Below are positions 1-7,979 of a stretch of DNA of 64,000 nucleotides, one piece after another. The stretch lies in contig NZ_PTJC01000008.1 in NCBI RefSeq assembly GCF_002934605.1, positions 101,060-165,059 on the forward strand. The letters run 5' to 3'. The notes under the pieces were generated by a model. The model was not told where the DNA came from and did no database searches. It was given only the letters and a program-made list of their open reading frames with translations. Within the stretch, counting starts at the first letter, position 1. Each line of letters starts with the position of its first letter. The position numbers and the translations under genes are program-made. Source of the stretch: Neolewinella xylanilytica (GTDB lineage: Bacteria; Bacteroidota; Bacteroidia; Chitinophagales; Saprospiraceae).

Positions 1-102
1 GCCGCCGGCTACCAACGCCAACAGGAATGTCCCGAGAAAAGTTATTCGATGGCGTGGGGTTGTAGATGGACCTTTGTACTTCGTACTTCCTACCTCAGAC
101 AT
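1..102 (-). CDS. Possible 5' end of a membrane or secreted protein gene leaving the window
   Basis: An open frame runs from an ATG at 102 to the window edge (34 codons). A polar start leads into a hydrophobic run, TFLGTFLLALVAG, so a signal peptide or anchor is plausible. Bases 5-27 of this frame recur at 212-234, where the same FLLALVAG reading ends in a stop codon. The fragment is too short to place in a family, and it may be non-coding. Confidence 0.3.
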   Translation of the reverse strand, partial: MSEVGSTKYKGPSTTPRHRITFLGTFLLALVAGG

Positions 103-315
103 TGTACATTTTGAAGTACAATATTTAAAGGGTAAGGGACAAAGTACAAAGGTCTGGTATGCTTTTAACCCCTGTAGCATGTACTGCCGTTTCCGGTCTT
201 TGAAATGCTAACCGGCTACCAACGCCAACAGGAACATCGGGGCAAAAGTTACCAAATCGCAGGGGCTGGTAAGCGAACCTTTGTACTTCGCACTTCAAAC
301 ATTAGACTTCGTACT
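5..315. repeat. Degenerate direct duplication (about 207-bp offset) with TACTT-word repeats
   Basis: A 23-bp stretch at 5-27 is repeated exactly at 212-234. The following ~55 bp remain alignable and both copies end in CCTTTGTACTTCG (about 69-82 and 276-289). Between them lies the reverse complement word AAGTACAAAGG (about 143-153), giving an inverted pair with 70-81. Words of the form NGTACTT or CGCACTT recur in both copies. The space separates the fused arsenosugar-type gene from the next minus-strand frame. Function is unknown. Confidence 0.6.
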
Positions 316-318
316 TTC

Positions 319-1572
319 CTACATCGTCACCTTCTCCACCTGCCGCTGCATCTGGCGGGCGTAAATAAGGGTCGTACCGGCTTTTACTGCCGCGGCTACG
401 TGCACGGCCTCCATCATTTGTTCCTCGTCGGCGCCGGCCTGCAGGCTGTTGGTCGTGTAGGCGTCGATGCAGTAGGAACACTGGATGGCGTGGCTCACGG
501 CCAGGGCGATGAGGGCTTTCTCCCGCTCGGTCAGGGCACTGTCGCCTTCGGTGACGCCGCTGTACCAGTTGAAGAATTTTTCACCCATCTCCTCCTGCCA
601 TTCGGTGATCTTTCCGAAGGTGCGCAGGTCTTTGGGGTCGCTGTAGGGATTCATGGTAGTGGGTTGAGGGATGTCGGTTGTCGGGTGCGGGATGCTTGGG
701 CGACGGGGCGCAGGTGTGGAAGATTCCCCCAAACGGTCGGGGTCCATGGCACGGCCTTCCTCTGCCGCTTCGGTCGGAGGCATTATTTCCGTGTTATCCC
801 AAATGCCCGTCACAAGGGTGGTCGCGTAACTGAGCGGGAGCCGCGTCCGGTGTTGCAGCATTTTCGCGCGGGCGGTGGCCACGTCATACGGAAGCGGGTG
901 GAAGGTGACGCGGATGGCTCCTTCGGTATCGTCGAGGATGGCGTACCAAGTGCGAGGCGTACCGTCGTTGGCGGGCATGCCGAGGGCCCCGCTGTTGATC
1001 CAGAGCTTGCCGTCGCGACCGTCGGTAAAGGGCAGGCCGCTGTGGGAAGCCAGTATGACGTCGGCTCCGGTGCGGTCGAAGCTGCGTTGCTTGACGGCCC
1101 AGTCGGTCGACTTCCAGACGAATTCGCTCTCGTGTTCGGCCGAGCCGTGCAGGACGTGCACCCGCCGTCCGGCGTAGAAAAAGCTCAGTCGTTCGGGCAG
1201 GGTGCGCATATAGGCCATGCCCCGCTCGCCCACCTCCGCGCGGGCGTAGGCGTACCAGAGGCGGGCGAACATGTCGCAGCGGCTGCCGTCACTGAAGTTG
1301 CAGCCGCAGTCCTCCACCCCCGAACGCAGGTTGATCTCGACGTTCCCCGCGATGCCGTAAATGCCCCAATTTTCCTGGAGGTTCAGGCAGGCTTCCGGAT
1401 CCGCGCAGTAGCCCGGCGTATCGCCGGTGCAAATCACGTTTCCCGGTGGGATGCCACGCCGCTCGGCCTCCGTCCGCAGGGCGGTCAGGGCCTCCAGATT
1501 GGAGTACACGCCTCCAAACACCAGTAGCGGACCGGAGCGGTTTCCAAGGTCAATGGGCTGGGGTGCGGTCAT
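319..1572 (-). CDS. Fusion: arsenosugar-type metallophosphoesterase + AhpD-like peroxidase-like domain
   Basis: A 417-residue protein with two domains. Residues ~15-270 resemble calcineurin-like phosphoesterases of the YfcE/diadenosine-tetraphosphatase type (NLEAL, CTGD, AGNVE, INSGALG), but the usual DxH reads GVY, GNHD reads GNVE and GHxH reads SHSG. From memory, the GN[CV]E...DCGC...GSxCD pattern is typical of the branch found beside arsenosugar genes, so these changes may be family traits. The last 111 residues, from an in-frame ATG at 654, match the carboxymuconolactone decarboxylase/AhpD fold with a CSYC redox pair, closest in memory to the arsenosugar-associated peroxidase-like family. 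A Pro/Thr-rich linker joins the domains. The start at 1572 is chosen because it opens the phosphoesterase homology; an ATG at 1644 would overlap csaA. csaA lies 37 bp upstream on the same strand. Arsenic chemistry is inferred only from family association. Confidence 0.8.
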   Translation of the reverse strand: MTAPQPIDLGNRSGPLLVFGGVYSNLEALTALRTEAERRGIPPGNVICTGDTPGYCADPEACLNLQENWGIYGIAGNVEINLRSGVEDCGCNFSDGSRCDMFARLWYAYARAEVGERGMAYMRTLPERLSFFYAGRRVHVLHGSAEHESEFVWKSTDWAVKQRSFDRTGADVILASHSGLPFTDGRDGKLWINSGALGMPANDGTPRTWYAILDDTEGAIRVTFHPLPYDVATARAKMLQHRTRLPLSYATTLVTGIWDNTEIMPPTEAAEEGRAMDPDRLGESSTPAPRRPSIPHPTTDIPQPTTMNPYSDPKDLRTFGKITEWQEEMGEKFFNWYSGVTEGDSALTEREKALIALAVSHAIQCSYCIDAYTTNSLQAGADEEQMMEAVHVAAAVKAGTTLIYARQMQRQVEKVTM

Positions 1573-1609
1573 GGTAGCTAGATACGTTGCACGGGGTACT
1601 TTGGTTGTT

Positions 1610-1951
1610 TCATCCGATGCGGGTACCATTGGGTACGTTGGCATCGGGGGCCAGGAGGGTGACTACTTGGCGCTCCCCTACCGCTCCCAAAACCAGGCAC
1701 TCGCTCATCAGGGTCGCTATCTGCTTGGGAGGAAAATTGGTAACCGCTACGACCTGCCGACCGATCAGCTCCTCTGGCCGGTAACGATCGGTGATCTGGG
1801 CCGAGCTCTTGCGGATCCCGTGGTCACCGAAGTCGAGGCGGAGCTTAAAGGCCGGACGGCGCGCCTCCGCGAAGAGCTCGGCGGCGACGATCGTACCGAC
1901 GCGCATTTCTACGCGTTCGAATTCCGCCCAGCTTAAGGGTTCAGGTTCCAT
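1610..1951 (-). CDS. csaA: CsaA-like tRNA-binding domain protein
   Basis: A 113-residue protein, the usual size of stand-alone CsaA/YgjH proteins. It is a single OB-fold tRNA-binding domain with the family signatures RVEMRVGTIV near the N-terminus, KLRLDFG, SSAQIT, NFPPKQI and the closing LLAPD. The family has been described as an export-linked chaperone in Bacillus and as a structure-specific tRNA binder; which role applies here cannot be told. It is the first gene of a two-gene minus-strand unit with the phosphoesterase fusion. Its upstream DNA (1,952-2,000) contains TACCTTAC, a partial match to the Bacteroidota -7 element. Confidence 0.9.
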   Translation of the reverse strand: MEPEPLSWAEFERVEMRVGTIVAAELFAEARRPAFKLRLDFGDHGIRKSSAQITDRYRPEELIGRQVVAVTNFPPKQIATLMSECLVLGAVGERQVVTLLAPDANVPNGTRIG

Positions 1952-2601
1952 GGGGGAGGTTAGTTTACGAACTAGTAAGGTAGCAGATAAGGGAGGAATT
2001 CGAGCGGCATAATTACCACCCGAAGCGACAGCACAACGGCGTGACTGGCCCGCTACGAGTCACTTTTCGGTGGGCCGCCCGCCCAGCACCTCAGGCGATT
2101 TACCGACCAGGCCGCCGACGATTTCCAATCAGGTGGATAATATCGGTTTGGCGCGCGGTCTTCCCCGACCGCGAATTCTGCCTATGCGCCGAACAGGCTA
2201 CGAATTAGCCCGGCGGCACAACCAAAATAAAACCAAAAGGGGTCCGGGCTGGGCCGATGGTTGGCGCAATAACCTGGCGTGGTCTCGGAGAATACTACAG
2301 TATAGGGGGAACCAACCACCCGTCCGGCCTCGCTGCGAAGGGGGGCCTTTTTCCCATTTCCTATTGATCTCAATGAAAGAGACCTTTGCGACCGGGTAGC
2401 GATGAAGGGATCCGTCATGCTGGCTTTCTGCGAATGGAACCCACCCTTCCGCCCGCCCGCGAGACGGCTATTTTTTTGTATGATATGTCATAAATATTAC
2501 ACGTTTATTTTTTATTATCTTGCATAGTAGAATAATTTAAGTATGCCGACCACCACTCGGCCCAAAATCGCCTTCTTATTCCAACACGTGACCCATTTAG
2601 A
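1952..2601. other. 650-bp divergent intergenic region
   Basis: No convincing gene. Short open frames here lack family signatures and have poor composition. CGCGGTC (2154-2160) and GACCGCG (2167-2173) form a 7-bp hairpin with a 6-nt loop and no T-run. The last ~100 bp (2468-2545) are much more AT-rich than the rest, with TTTTTTTG and TATGATATGTCATA, and probably hold the promoter of the activator starting at 2602. I could not fix a -33/-7 pair. Confidence 0.5.
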
Positions 2602-4371
2602 GTGCCCCAACAACAGGACCATTTTTTTTCTACCGTATTTACCAACTGGATAAAGGCCCTACCTTATCCTGTTTTGATCGTGCGGGACGAAAAGGTGGTG
2701 GTGCTTTCCAACCTTCCGCTACAAGCGCTTGTCGATCAGGTCCATTCCACCCTGGACGTTTGCTCCCCTTCTTTTCTGCTCGCTCATACGATAGTTGGGT
2801 GCGGCTCCGTCACGAAGTACGACGAAATGGTTCCGGGGGAGTACGTAGAGAATCTCATATCGTTCGACCAGGGAGAACGTCAATATTCCCTACGTGCGGT
2901 GAAGGTGGTGGTAAATGGGTCCTCCTGTTTCTGCTGTATTTTGATTCCGAAGATGCTCCGCAAAGACGATCCCGCGTACCTGCTGGATCACCTGGCCTGC
3001 TACGCAGCCGTGTTTGATCGCTCCGGACACCTACATCACGTTAACCGTCCGCTTTACAGAAGACTTGGCTATACGGCAAAGGACGCTCACCGGATCACCC
3101 GCTTGACCGATCTGTCCAACGACTTCCCCAAACCACTGGCGAATTCCCTCCGTGACATGGAAGAAAATCCTTGCCATCCGTTGCGGGAGCAACACTTTCG
3201 TGCTAAGGACGGGGAGCTGATCTCCGTGAGGGTATCCGTGATGCCATACCCCTCTGACGGCCCGGAGCGGTTTCTGCTGAGCGCGGAGGAAACCTCTCGC
3301 CACCTGGCGCGTGAAAGGGCGCTTGAGGCGATAATTACCGAGGGTGCCGACGAAAACTCCCTGCTGGAAAAGAAGAATTCATCGCTCATAAACAAGCTTG
3401 AATTAGGGAGTTGCGAGGGGGAAGGCCTCGTCTACTCCAGTAAGGCCTTTGCCAAAGTAATAACCAGCATCGATCTGGTCGCCAAGACGGACGCCAACGT
3501 GCTGATCACGGGAGAAACCGGAACGGGAAAAGAGTTGATCGCGCGAACGATCCACGACCGCAGCTTACGGCGGGACGGGCCGATGGTCACGGTGGATTGT
3601 AGTTCGATTCCCGAGTCGCTGATTGAAAGCGAGCTTTTTGGTTATCGCAAGGGCGCGTTCACCGGGGCGAATCGGGATCACCAGGGTCGCTTTAAAGCGG
3701 CGGATAGCGGAACCATTTTCCTCGACGAGATAGGAGAAATGCCCCTAATCCTCCAGACGCGGTTGCTCCGCGTGCTCCAGGAAGGGAAATTCACTCCCGT
3801 CGGCGACAATCAAGCCCACACCGCGGATTTTCGGGTGATCGCGGCCACCAATCGCGACCTCGAATCCTGGGTAGAAGAAGGGAAATTTCGACGGGACCTC
3901 TATTACCGACTCAACGTATTCTCCATTCCATGTCCCCCACTGCGGGACCGAAAGGGAGACGTGGAATGCCTGACGAACCACTTTATGATGCACTTCAATA
4001 AGAAGTACGGTAAGGATATCAATAAAGTGGGCGATGGACCGATGGAAAGGCTCATTCAGTATCCCTTCCCCGGCAACGTCAGGGAATTGGAAAACCTGAT
4101 CGAGCGGGCCTTCATCGTTGCCGAGGGAAAAACCCTGCAAAACGTGTTGCCCCCCGACCTCGACTTTGTGAAGGGTTCTCCCGTACTGGATGTATTTAAC
4201 GGGCAACTTACCGAGTTCCTGTCTTTCGAGGACTACCAGCGTCGGTACATCGAGCTGGTACTCGCCAGTACTGAGGGGAGAGTCAGTGGCCCCGACGGAG
4301 CCGCGGAGATCCTGAAGCTAAACCCCCAGACACTCTTCAGCAAAATGAAAAAACTCGGGATCAAGCGGTAG
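2602..4371 (+). CDS. Sigma-54-dependent transcriptional activator with N-terminal PAS-like sensor
   Basis: A 589-residue bacterial enhancer-binding protein starting at GTG. Residues ~1-235 form two PAS-like modules. The first contains the cysteine cluster C109-x-C111-C112 (SCFCC), repeated in the paralogue downstream. The AAA+ domain spans ~270-515: Walker A GETGTGKE near 304-311, the sigma-54 contact loop GAFTGA near 351-356, Walker B FLDE near 373, the arginine-finger region FRRDLYYRL and sensor II GNVREL near 491. All catalytic elements look intact. The C-terminus carries a Fis-type HTH with the ending QTLFSKMKKLGIKR. There is no response-regulator receiver domain, so a ligand, redox or metal signal is more likely than phosphorylation (inference). 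No -24/-12 promoter target was recognised in the window. Confidence 0.92.
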   Translation: MPQQQDHFFSTVFTNWIKALPYPVLIVRDEKVVVLSNLPLQALVDQVHSTLDVCSPSFLLAHTIVGCGSVTKYDEMVPGEYVENLISFDQGERQYSLRAVKVVVNGSSCFCCILIPKMLRKDDPAYLLDHLACYAAVFDRSGHLHHVNRPLYRRLGYTAKDAHRITRLTDLSNDFPKPLANSLRDMEENPCHPLREQHFRAKDGELISVRVSVMPYPSDGPERFLLSAEETSRHLARERALEAIITEGADENSLLEKKNSSLINKLELGSCEGEGLVYSSKAFAKVITSIDLVAKTDANVLITGETGTGKELIARTIHDRSLRRDGPMVTVDCSSIPESLIESELFGYRKGAFTGANRDHQGRFKAADSGTIFLDEIGEMPLILQTRLLRVLQEGKFTPVGDNQAHTADFRVIAATNRDLESWVEEGKFRRDLYYRLNVFSIPCPPLRDRKGDVECLTNHFMMHFNKKYGKDINKVGDGPMERLIQYPFPGNVRELENLIERAFIVAEGKTLQNVLPPDLDFVKGSPVLDVFNGQLTEFLSFEDYQRRYIELVLASTEGRVSGPDGAAEILKLNPQTLFSKMKKLGIKR

Positions 4372-4827
4372 GTGTACGGATCACTTCTACTGCCTCTGGT
4401 CTTTTTGGCTCGTAATCGCAAAGCCTAGCGATCCCAAATAGATGCGCCGAAGCGGAAGCTCCGTATGGCCGGTTGGCCACGGCGATCGCGCTGCCACCGA
4501 CATCAAAATTTACCCTACTGATGCCGCTCCAAGCAGACCTGCCGCGAAACGCGCGTGGAGGGCGTCCCTCACGTTGGTCACGAAGGGTTCCGTCTGGGCC
4601 GCGCCTTCCGTTCCACTTGCATATTTACGGCATATCATAATTTTTGGCCGTCTCAGAGGAGGCGGTTCCCCCGGAGTATAGGTGATTCCCATCTTGAGGG
4701 TGTTGATCTACGGCAGGCTGGTATACAGGACATCGCCGTGCATACAACCGCTTACATGGCTCTTTCGTCGAGCCGGCGGATGTCGGGACCTGAACCCCCG
4801 TCCTAGCCTGCCGAACCAAAACCTATA
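4372..4827. other. 456-bp spacer between the two activator paralogues
   Basis: No gene recognised. A possible promoter for the second activator is TTG (about 4618) followed 18 bp later by TAATTTTTG (about 4639-4647). The stretch at about 4770-4805 resembles, on the minus strand, the 3' end of a tRNA or tmRNA (GGAC, GGGTTCAGGTCCC), but the T-stem does not pair properly and no 5' half exists; see rejected items. Confidence 0.4.
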
Positions 4828-5625
4828 GTGACCGAAAAACCAAGACTTCCAGACATGGTCCGTGATTGGGTAAATTTAAACCCGCTCCCGACCTTGCTTT
4901 TATTCGATGACCAAAGCCTCTTTTACCAGAATAGCGGATTCAGGGAATTGATGGCGGAGCTCGACACCGATCATGTAAACTTCCTGTCCGCGACGAATAC
5001 TGCCGCTAAAGAGGGCGCGCAATCCAAGTTTACCTACCCTGCCGACTTAAAGACGGGGGAATGCGTGGTCAAACCCGTAATACTGGGAGACAATCGGCGC
5101 GCCATCCTGCACTTGACGAAGCTGGCCGTGGAACCCGTTTCCTGTACCTGTTGTATGATCCTTCCCGGGAGCGACCCCTCGGACGCCAATCTATCGGGAA
5201 TTCTGAATTCGGTGGAATCGCTGATCCTCCAGATCGACGGTCGGGGAAACGTCAGTTTTGTCAATACGAGGCTACGGGAGCTGTTGGGATACGAACGCAC
5301 CGAGCAGGAGCGCATCTCCCACCTGCGGCAAATCGAGGTAAATTTCGGGGAGGAGACGCTAACACGACGGATCGAAGAGGTCCGCTCCCGGGGCCTGGCC
5401 CGCTACCGTGGTCACTTTAGACACGTGGGCGGAAGCCACCTACCGGTAGAAATCAGCCTCGTGGCAAGCAGCCATCCCGGTGATAGTAGCTTCTACCTTC
5501 ACCGCACGCGACATCACCAATCAGTCCGCCCACGAGGTCGCCATGAACGAAGCCCTGGCGAAAGCCAACGTGGATCACGAGAGGGTGAAACTGGAACACG
5601 ACCGGATGCTGGCGGAGATCAATGA
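4828..5625 (+). CDS. 5' fragment of the frameshifted activator (PAS-like sensor half)
   Basis: The 265-codon frame from the GTG at 4828. Residues 1-~223 are homologous to the sensor region of the upstream activator and include the C106-x-C108-C109 cluster and a second PAS-like module. Beyond the shift near 5497 the remaining ~42 residues are a low-complexity Arg/Gly/His tail with no resemblance to the paralogue, so this is out-of-frame reading. If expressed alone it would be a sensor domain without output. Confidence 0.5.
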   Translation: MTEKPRLPDMVRDWVNLNPLPTLLLFDDQSLFYQNSGFRELMAELDTDHVNFLSATNTAAKEGAQSKFTYPADLKTGECVVKPVILGDNRRAILHLTKLAVEPVSCTCCMILPGSDPSDANLSGILNSVESLILQIDGRGNVSFVNTRLRELLGYERTEQERISHLRQIEVNFGEETLTRRIEEVRSRGLARYRGHFRHVGGSHLPVEISLVASSHPGDSSFYLHRTRHHQSVRPRGRHERSPGESQRGSREGETGTRPDAGGDQ

Positions 5626-6577
5626 TGCCACCTTACCCAGCCTGGGACTCACGAGTACCAAAATGAAGCGGGTGATGCAGAAAATCGAACAGGTAGCGCC
5701 GACCGACATCTCCGTATTGATTACGGGGGAAGCCGGAACGGGAAAAGAAATAATCGCGCGCACGGTCCACCTGCTAAGTCCCCGCTCGAAAAATCGCTTT
5801 ATCGTGGTCAAATGCAGCGATCTGCCGGCCGAACTGATTGAAAGCGAGCTTTTCGGTTACCCCAAAGGCGCCTTCACCGGCACCTACCGCGACCGCATCG
5901 GTCGCTTCGAGGCAGCGGAAGGGGGAACCATTTTCCTGGATGAGATCGGCGACTTGCCTTTACTATTACAAAGTCGGCTCCAAAGAGTCCTGAAGGAAGG
6001 AGTTTATACCCCGGTCGGCGAGTCCGGTCACCGCCCCGTGGATGTACGAGTCATCGCGGCAACCGACAAAAATTTACGGGCGCTGATTGAGGACGGCAAG
6101 TTTCGCTCCGACTTGTACTATCAACTCAGTTTATTTTCGATCGAATCTATTCCCCTCCGCGATCGCCCGGAAGACATCGGTAAATTGATCGACCACTTCA
6201 TCAGAAAATTCAACCGCAAATTCAAGAAGAATATCTCGGGTCTCGACGACACGACTCTGCTTAGGTTGCAGACCTATGCCTATCCGGGTAATCTGTGGGA
6301 ACTGGAATCCATGGTGGAGCGCGCCTTTATCGGTACCAGCAACGGAGTTCTACCGATACAGGTGCCGCCGGATGGCAACCCCGGGCCTACGCTCAATGTG
6401 TTCGACGGGCGACTCACCGAGTTCCTGCCTTTTGAAGAATACCAGCGAAAGTACATCCAACTGGTTCTCGACAGTACGGGTGGAAAAGTGAGCGGAGAGG
6501 GAGGAGCGGCCGAAATCCTGCAGATACACCCGCAAACCCTGTTCAGCAAAATGAAGCGCCTGGGTATAAAACGGTAG
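5480..6577 (+). CDS. 3' fragment of the frameshifted activator (AAA+ and Fis-type HTH half)
   Basis: A 365-codon frame from a GTG at 5480; an ATG at 5543 would also serve and begins after the PAS homology. It holds the whole AAA+ domain (Walker A at 5726-5749) and the C-terminal HTH (QTLFSKMKRLGIKR). If translated on its own it would be a sensorless ATPase/DNA-binding protein with GAFTGT in place of GAFTGA and a Trp where the sensor II Arg normally sits. It ends 13 bp before the convergent symporter gene. Confidence 0.55.
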   Translation: MIVASTFTARDITNQSAHEVAMNEALAKANVDHERVKLEHDRMLAEINDATLPSLGLTSTKMKRVMQKIEQVAPTDISVLITGEAGTGKEIIARTVHLLSPRSKNRFIVVKCSDLPAELIESELFGYPKGAFTGTYRDRIGRFEAAEGGTIFLDEIGDLPLLLQSRLQRVLKEGVYTPVGESGHRPVDVRVIAATDKNLRALIEDGKFRSDLYYQLSLFSIESIPLRDRPEDIGKLIDHFIRKFNRKFKKNISGLDDTTLLRLQTYAYPGNLWELESMVERAFIGTSNGVLPIQVPPDGNPGPTLNVFDGRLTEFLPFEEYQRKYIQLVLDSTGGKVSGEGGAAEILQIHPQTLFSKMKRLGIKR

Positions 6578-6590
6578 CGAACGGAAAACC

Positions 6591-7979
6591 TCAAGTGGCG
6601 CGCCGGGAATTGAACCATAACGGTGCCAAAAAGAGTGCGGTACACACCACCAGGCTACAAACCGTGACGCTAAGCAAATCGGCGTAGGATGCAGTGCCAA
6701 CGGTAAGGCTGGCGGGCCACGCTCCGGCCGCGTAAATGGTACCGAAGACGAGCCCCGTCAGGACGGACACCGCGAAGGAATACCGCGGTACCGGCACCCA
6801 CCAAAGACAAAAGACGGGTGCCAACCCCACCACCATGGCCCCCGACACCGTGGTGGCCGACAGGATGGCCGGATTCAGAAAGACCGGCACCGTGCCCAGC
6901 AGCGTAATCCCAACCATCGCCCAGCGGCCCCGGCTGATACTTGCGGTGTCCGTTTGCCGGTTACCCAGGTCAATGACGCTCAGCTTAGCGAAGCTGGAAA
7001 ACGTACTGTCCAGCGTACTCGCGGCCGAGGTGATCATGATGAAGTTCATGACCAGCAGGATCGGTCCGCCGAGCAAGCGGGCCACCTCGACCGGTGCCTG
7101 CCCTTCCACGCCGGCGATCCGTCCGAAAACCCCAACGAAGCTGAATAGTACAATACAGAGCATGCCCAGCGGTACCGCCCAGAGAAAGGCGCGCAGGCTG
7201 GTTTTGGGGTCCGAGAGGAAGCCGCGGTCCGTCAGCACCGGATCGTGAAAGGGGTAGCTGAGGCTCTGGAGGATGGCAACCAGGAGCAGATTGAATCCGC
7301 CGGAAGCCATTGCTCCTGCGCTTCCGTCGCCCACCTGATTTTCAAATAGTGGACCAAGTTGGTAGTCGAGTCGAGGAAGGATGGCTCCCAGCACCACGGC
7401 GAGCAGTACGGCGAACAGGGCCATCTGGATCACGTCGGTCAGTATGGACGAGGACATGCCCCCCTTCACGCTGTACGCCAGGGTAAGCGCCGTGAAGACC
7501 ACGATCGCCCAGTAGTAGGCTGCCGTACCCGCGTCGCCGAAGTAGCTGCCGATGACCATCGTATTGGACCACACCTCGTTGAAGAGCCGGAAGGCGATGA
7601 GCAGCGAAAAAAGCAACAGGGCACCGCGCCCGAAGCGCGTATGCAGGAAAGCGTGAATGCTGGTAAACCCGCCCCGGGTACGCATGAAGTAGATCACCAA
7701 TCCGGCCACCGCAAAGCTCAGGTAATAAGCCGCGTAGGCCACCCCGCCGATCCATCCGAAGGAAAGGCCCAGGTTGGCCGCGTTGGTGATCGACTTGGCG
7801 AACAGCCAGGAGATGACGAGGCTGCTCATCAGGGCCCACGTTCCCGGCTGTCGCTCCCGGCGCGCGCCCCGGTAGAATGCGGAGGCCGAGCCGGCCAGCG
7901 GCGACACTAGGAACAGCAGCAGACTGGAGCCGATGACCAGCGCCCACTGCAGGGTCGTATAGCTGATACTGCCGGGCAT
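6591..7979 (-). CDS. Sodium:solute symporter family (SSS) transporter
   Basis: A 462-residue inner-membrane protein with about 12-13 hydrophobic segments and SSS features (GWIGGVAYAAYY, YSVKGGMSSSILTDVIQM, TLDSTFSSFAKLSVID). It would couple sodium entry to uptake of a sugar, sugar acid or similar small solute; the sequence does not define which. The ATG at 7979 shares one base with the TGA of the upstream susD-like gene (TGATG), so translational coupling is likely. This is the last gene of the susC-susD-symporter unit, which suggests passage of the solute from outer membrane to periplasm to cytoplasm. A longer upstream frame exists but has Arg-rich, out-of-family composition and was excluded. 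Confidence 0.9.
   Translation of the reverse strand: MPGSISYTTLQWALVIGSSLLLFLVSPLAGSASAFYRGARRERQPGTWALMSSLVISWLFAKSITNAANLGLSFGWIGGVAYAAYYLSFAVAGLVIYFMRTRGGFTSIHAFLHTRFGRGALLLFSLLIAFRLFNEVWSNTMVIGSYFGDAGTAAYYWAIVVFTALTLAYSVKGGMSSSILTDVIQMALFAVLLAVVLGAILPRLDYQLGPLFENQVGDGSAGAMASGGFNLLLVAILQSLSYPFHDPVLTDRGFLSDPKTSLRAFLWAVPLGMLCIVLFSFVGVFGRIAGVEGQAPVEVARLLGGPILLVMNFIMITSAASTLDSTFSSFAKLSVIDLGNRQTDTASISRGRWAMVGITLLGTVPVFLNPAILSATTVSGAMVVGLAPVFCLWWVPVPRYSFAVSVLTGLVFGTIYAAGAWPASLTVGTASYADLLSVTVCSLVVCTALFLAPLWFNSRRAT

Larger units (their letters stand above)
4828..6577 (+). pseudogene. Frameshifted paralogue of the sigma-54-type activator
   Basis: Conceptually 583 residues, collinear with the activator at 2602-4371 (589 residues), and also starting at GTG. 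The frame changes by +1 near 5497. Dropping the C at 5497 joins SSFY to FTARDITNQ and matches the paralogue without a gap. The sensor keeps the cysteine cluster (SCTCC, residues 106-109). The AAA+ part departs from consensus at key places: GAFTGA reads GAFTGT, the arginine-finger region YYRL reads YYQL, and sensor II GNVREL reads GNLWEL. Walker A (GEAGTGKE), Walker B (FLDEIG) and the Fis-type HTH remain. It could be a decaying gene, a sequencing error at one base, or two separately translated halves. The several motif losses favour decay or a switch to a sigma-54-independent DNA-binding role. Confidence 0.75.

Noticed and set aside
205-1527. A 440-codon open frame on the plus strand opposite the phosphoesterase fusion
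   Set aside because: Shadow frame of a GC-rich gene: no family signatures, His/Gly/Val-rich composition, and the opposite strand has clear homology.
2154-2173. CGCGGTC/GACCGCG hairpin as a terminator
   Set aside because: No T-run follows in either direction and both flanking genes point away from it.
2070-2418. Short open frames in the csaA-activator spacer
   Set aside because: No homology, no start context, and they overlap each other on both strands; the region reads as non-coding.
4765-4812. Minus-strand similarity to the 3' end of a tRNA or tmRNA (GGAC then GGGTTCAGGTCCC)
   Set aside because: Only 3-4 pairs form in the would-be T-stem, the loop is the wrong size, the acceptor end lacks CCA and a pairing partner, and the 5' half would lie inside the activator gene. 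It could be a remnant, but there is not enough to call an RNA gene or attachment site.
5480-5505. Programmed +1 frameshift in the activator paralogue
   Set aside because: No slippery site, stimulatory structure or in-frame stop codon at the shift was seen, and other inactivating changes are present. A mutation or sequencing error is simpler.
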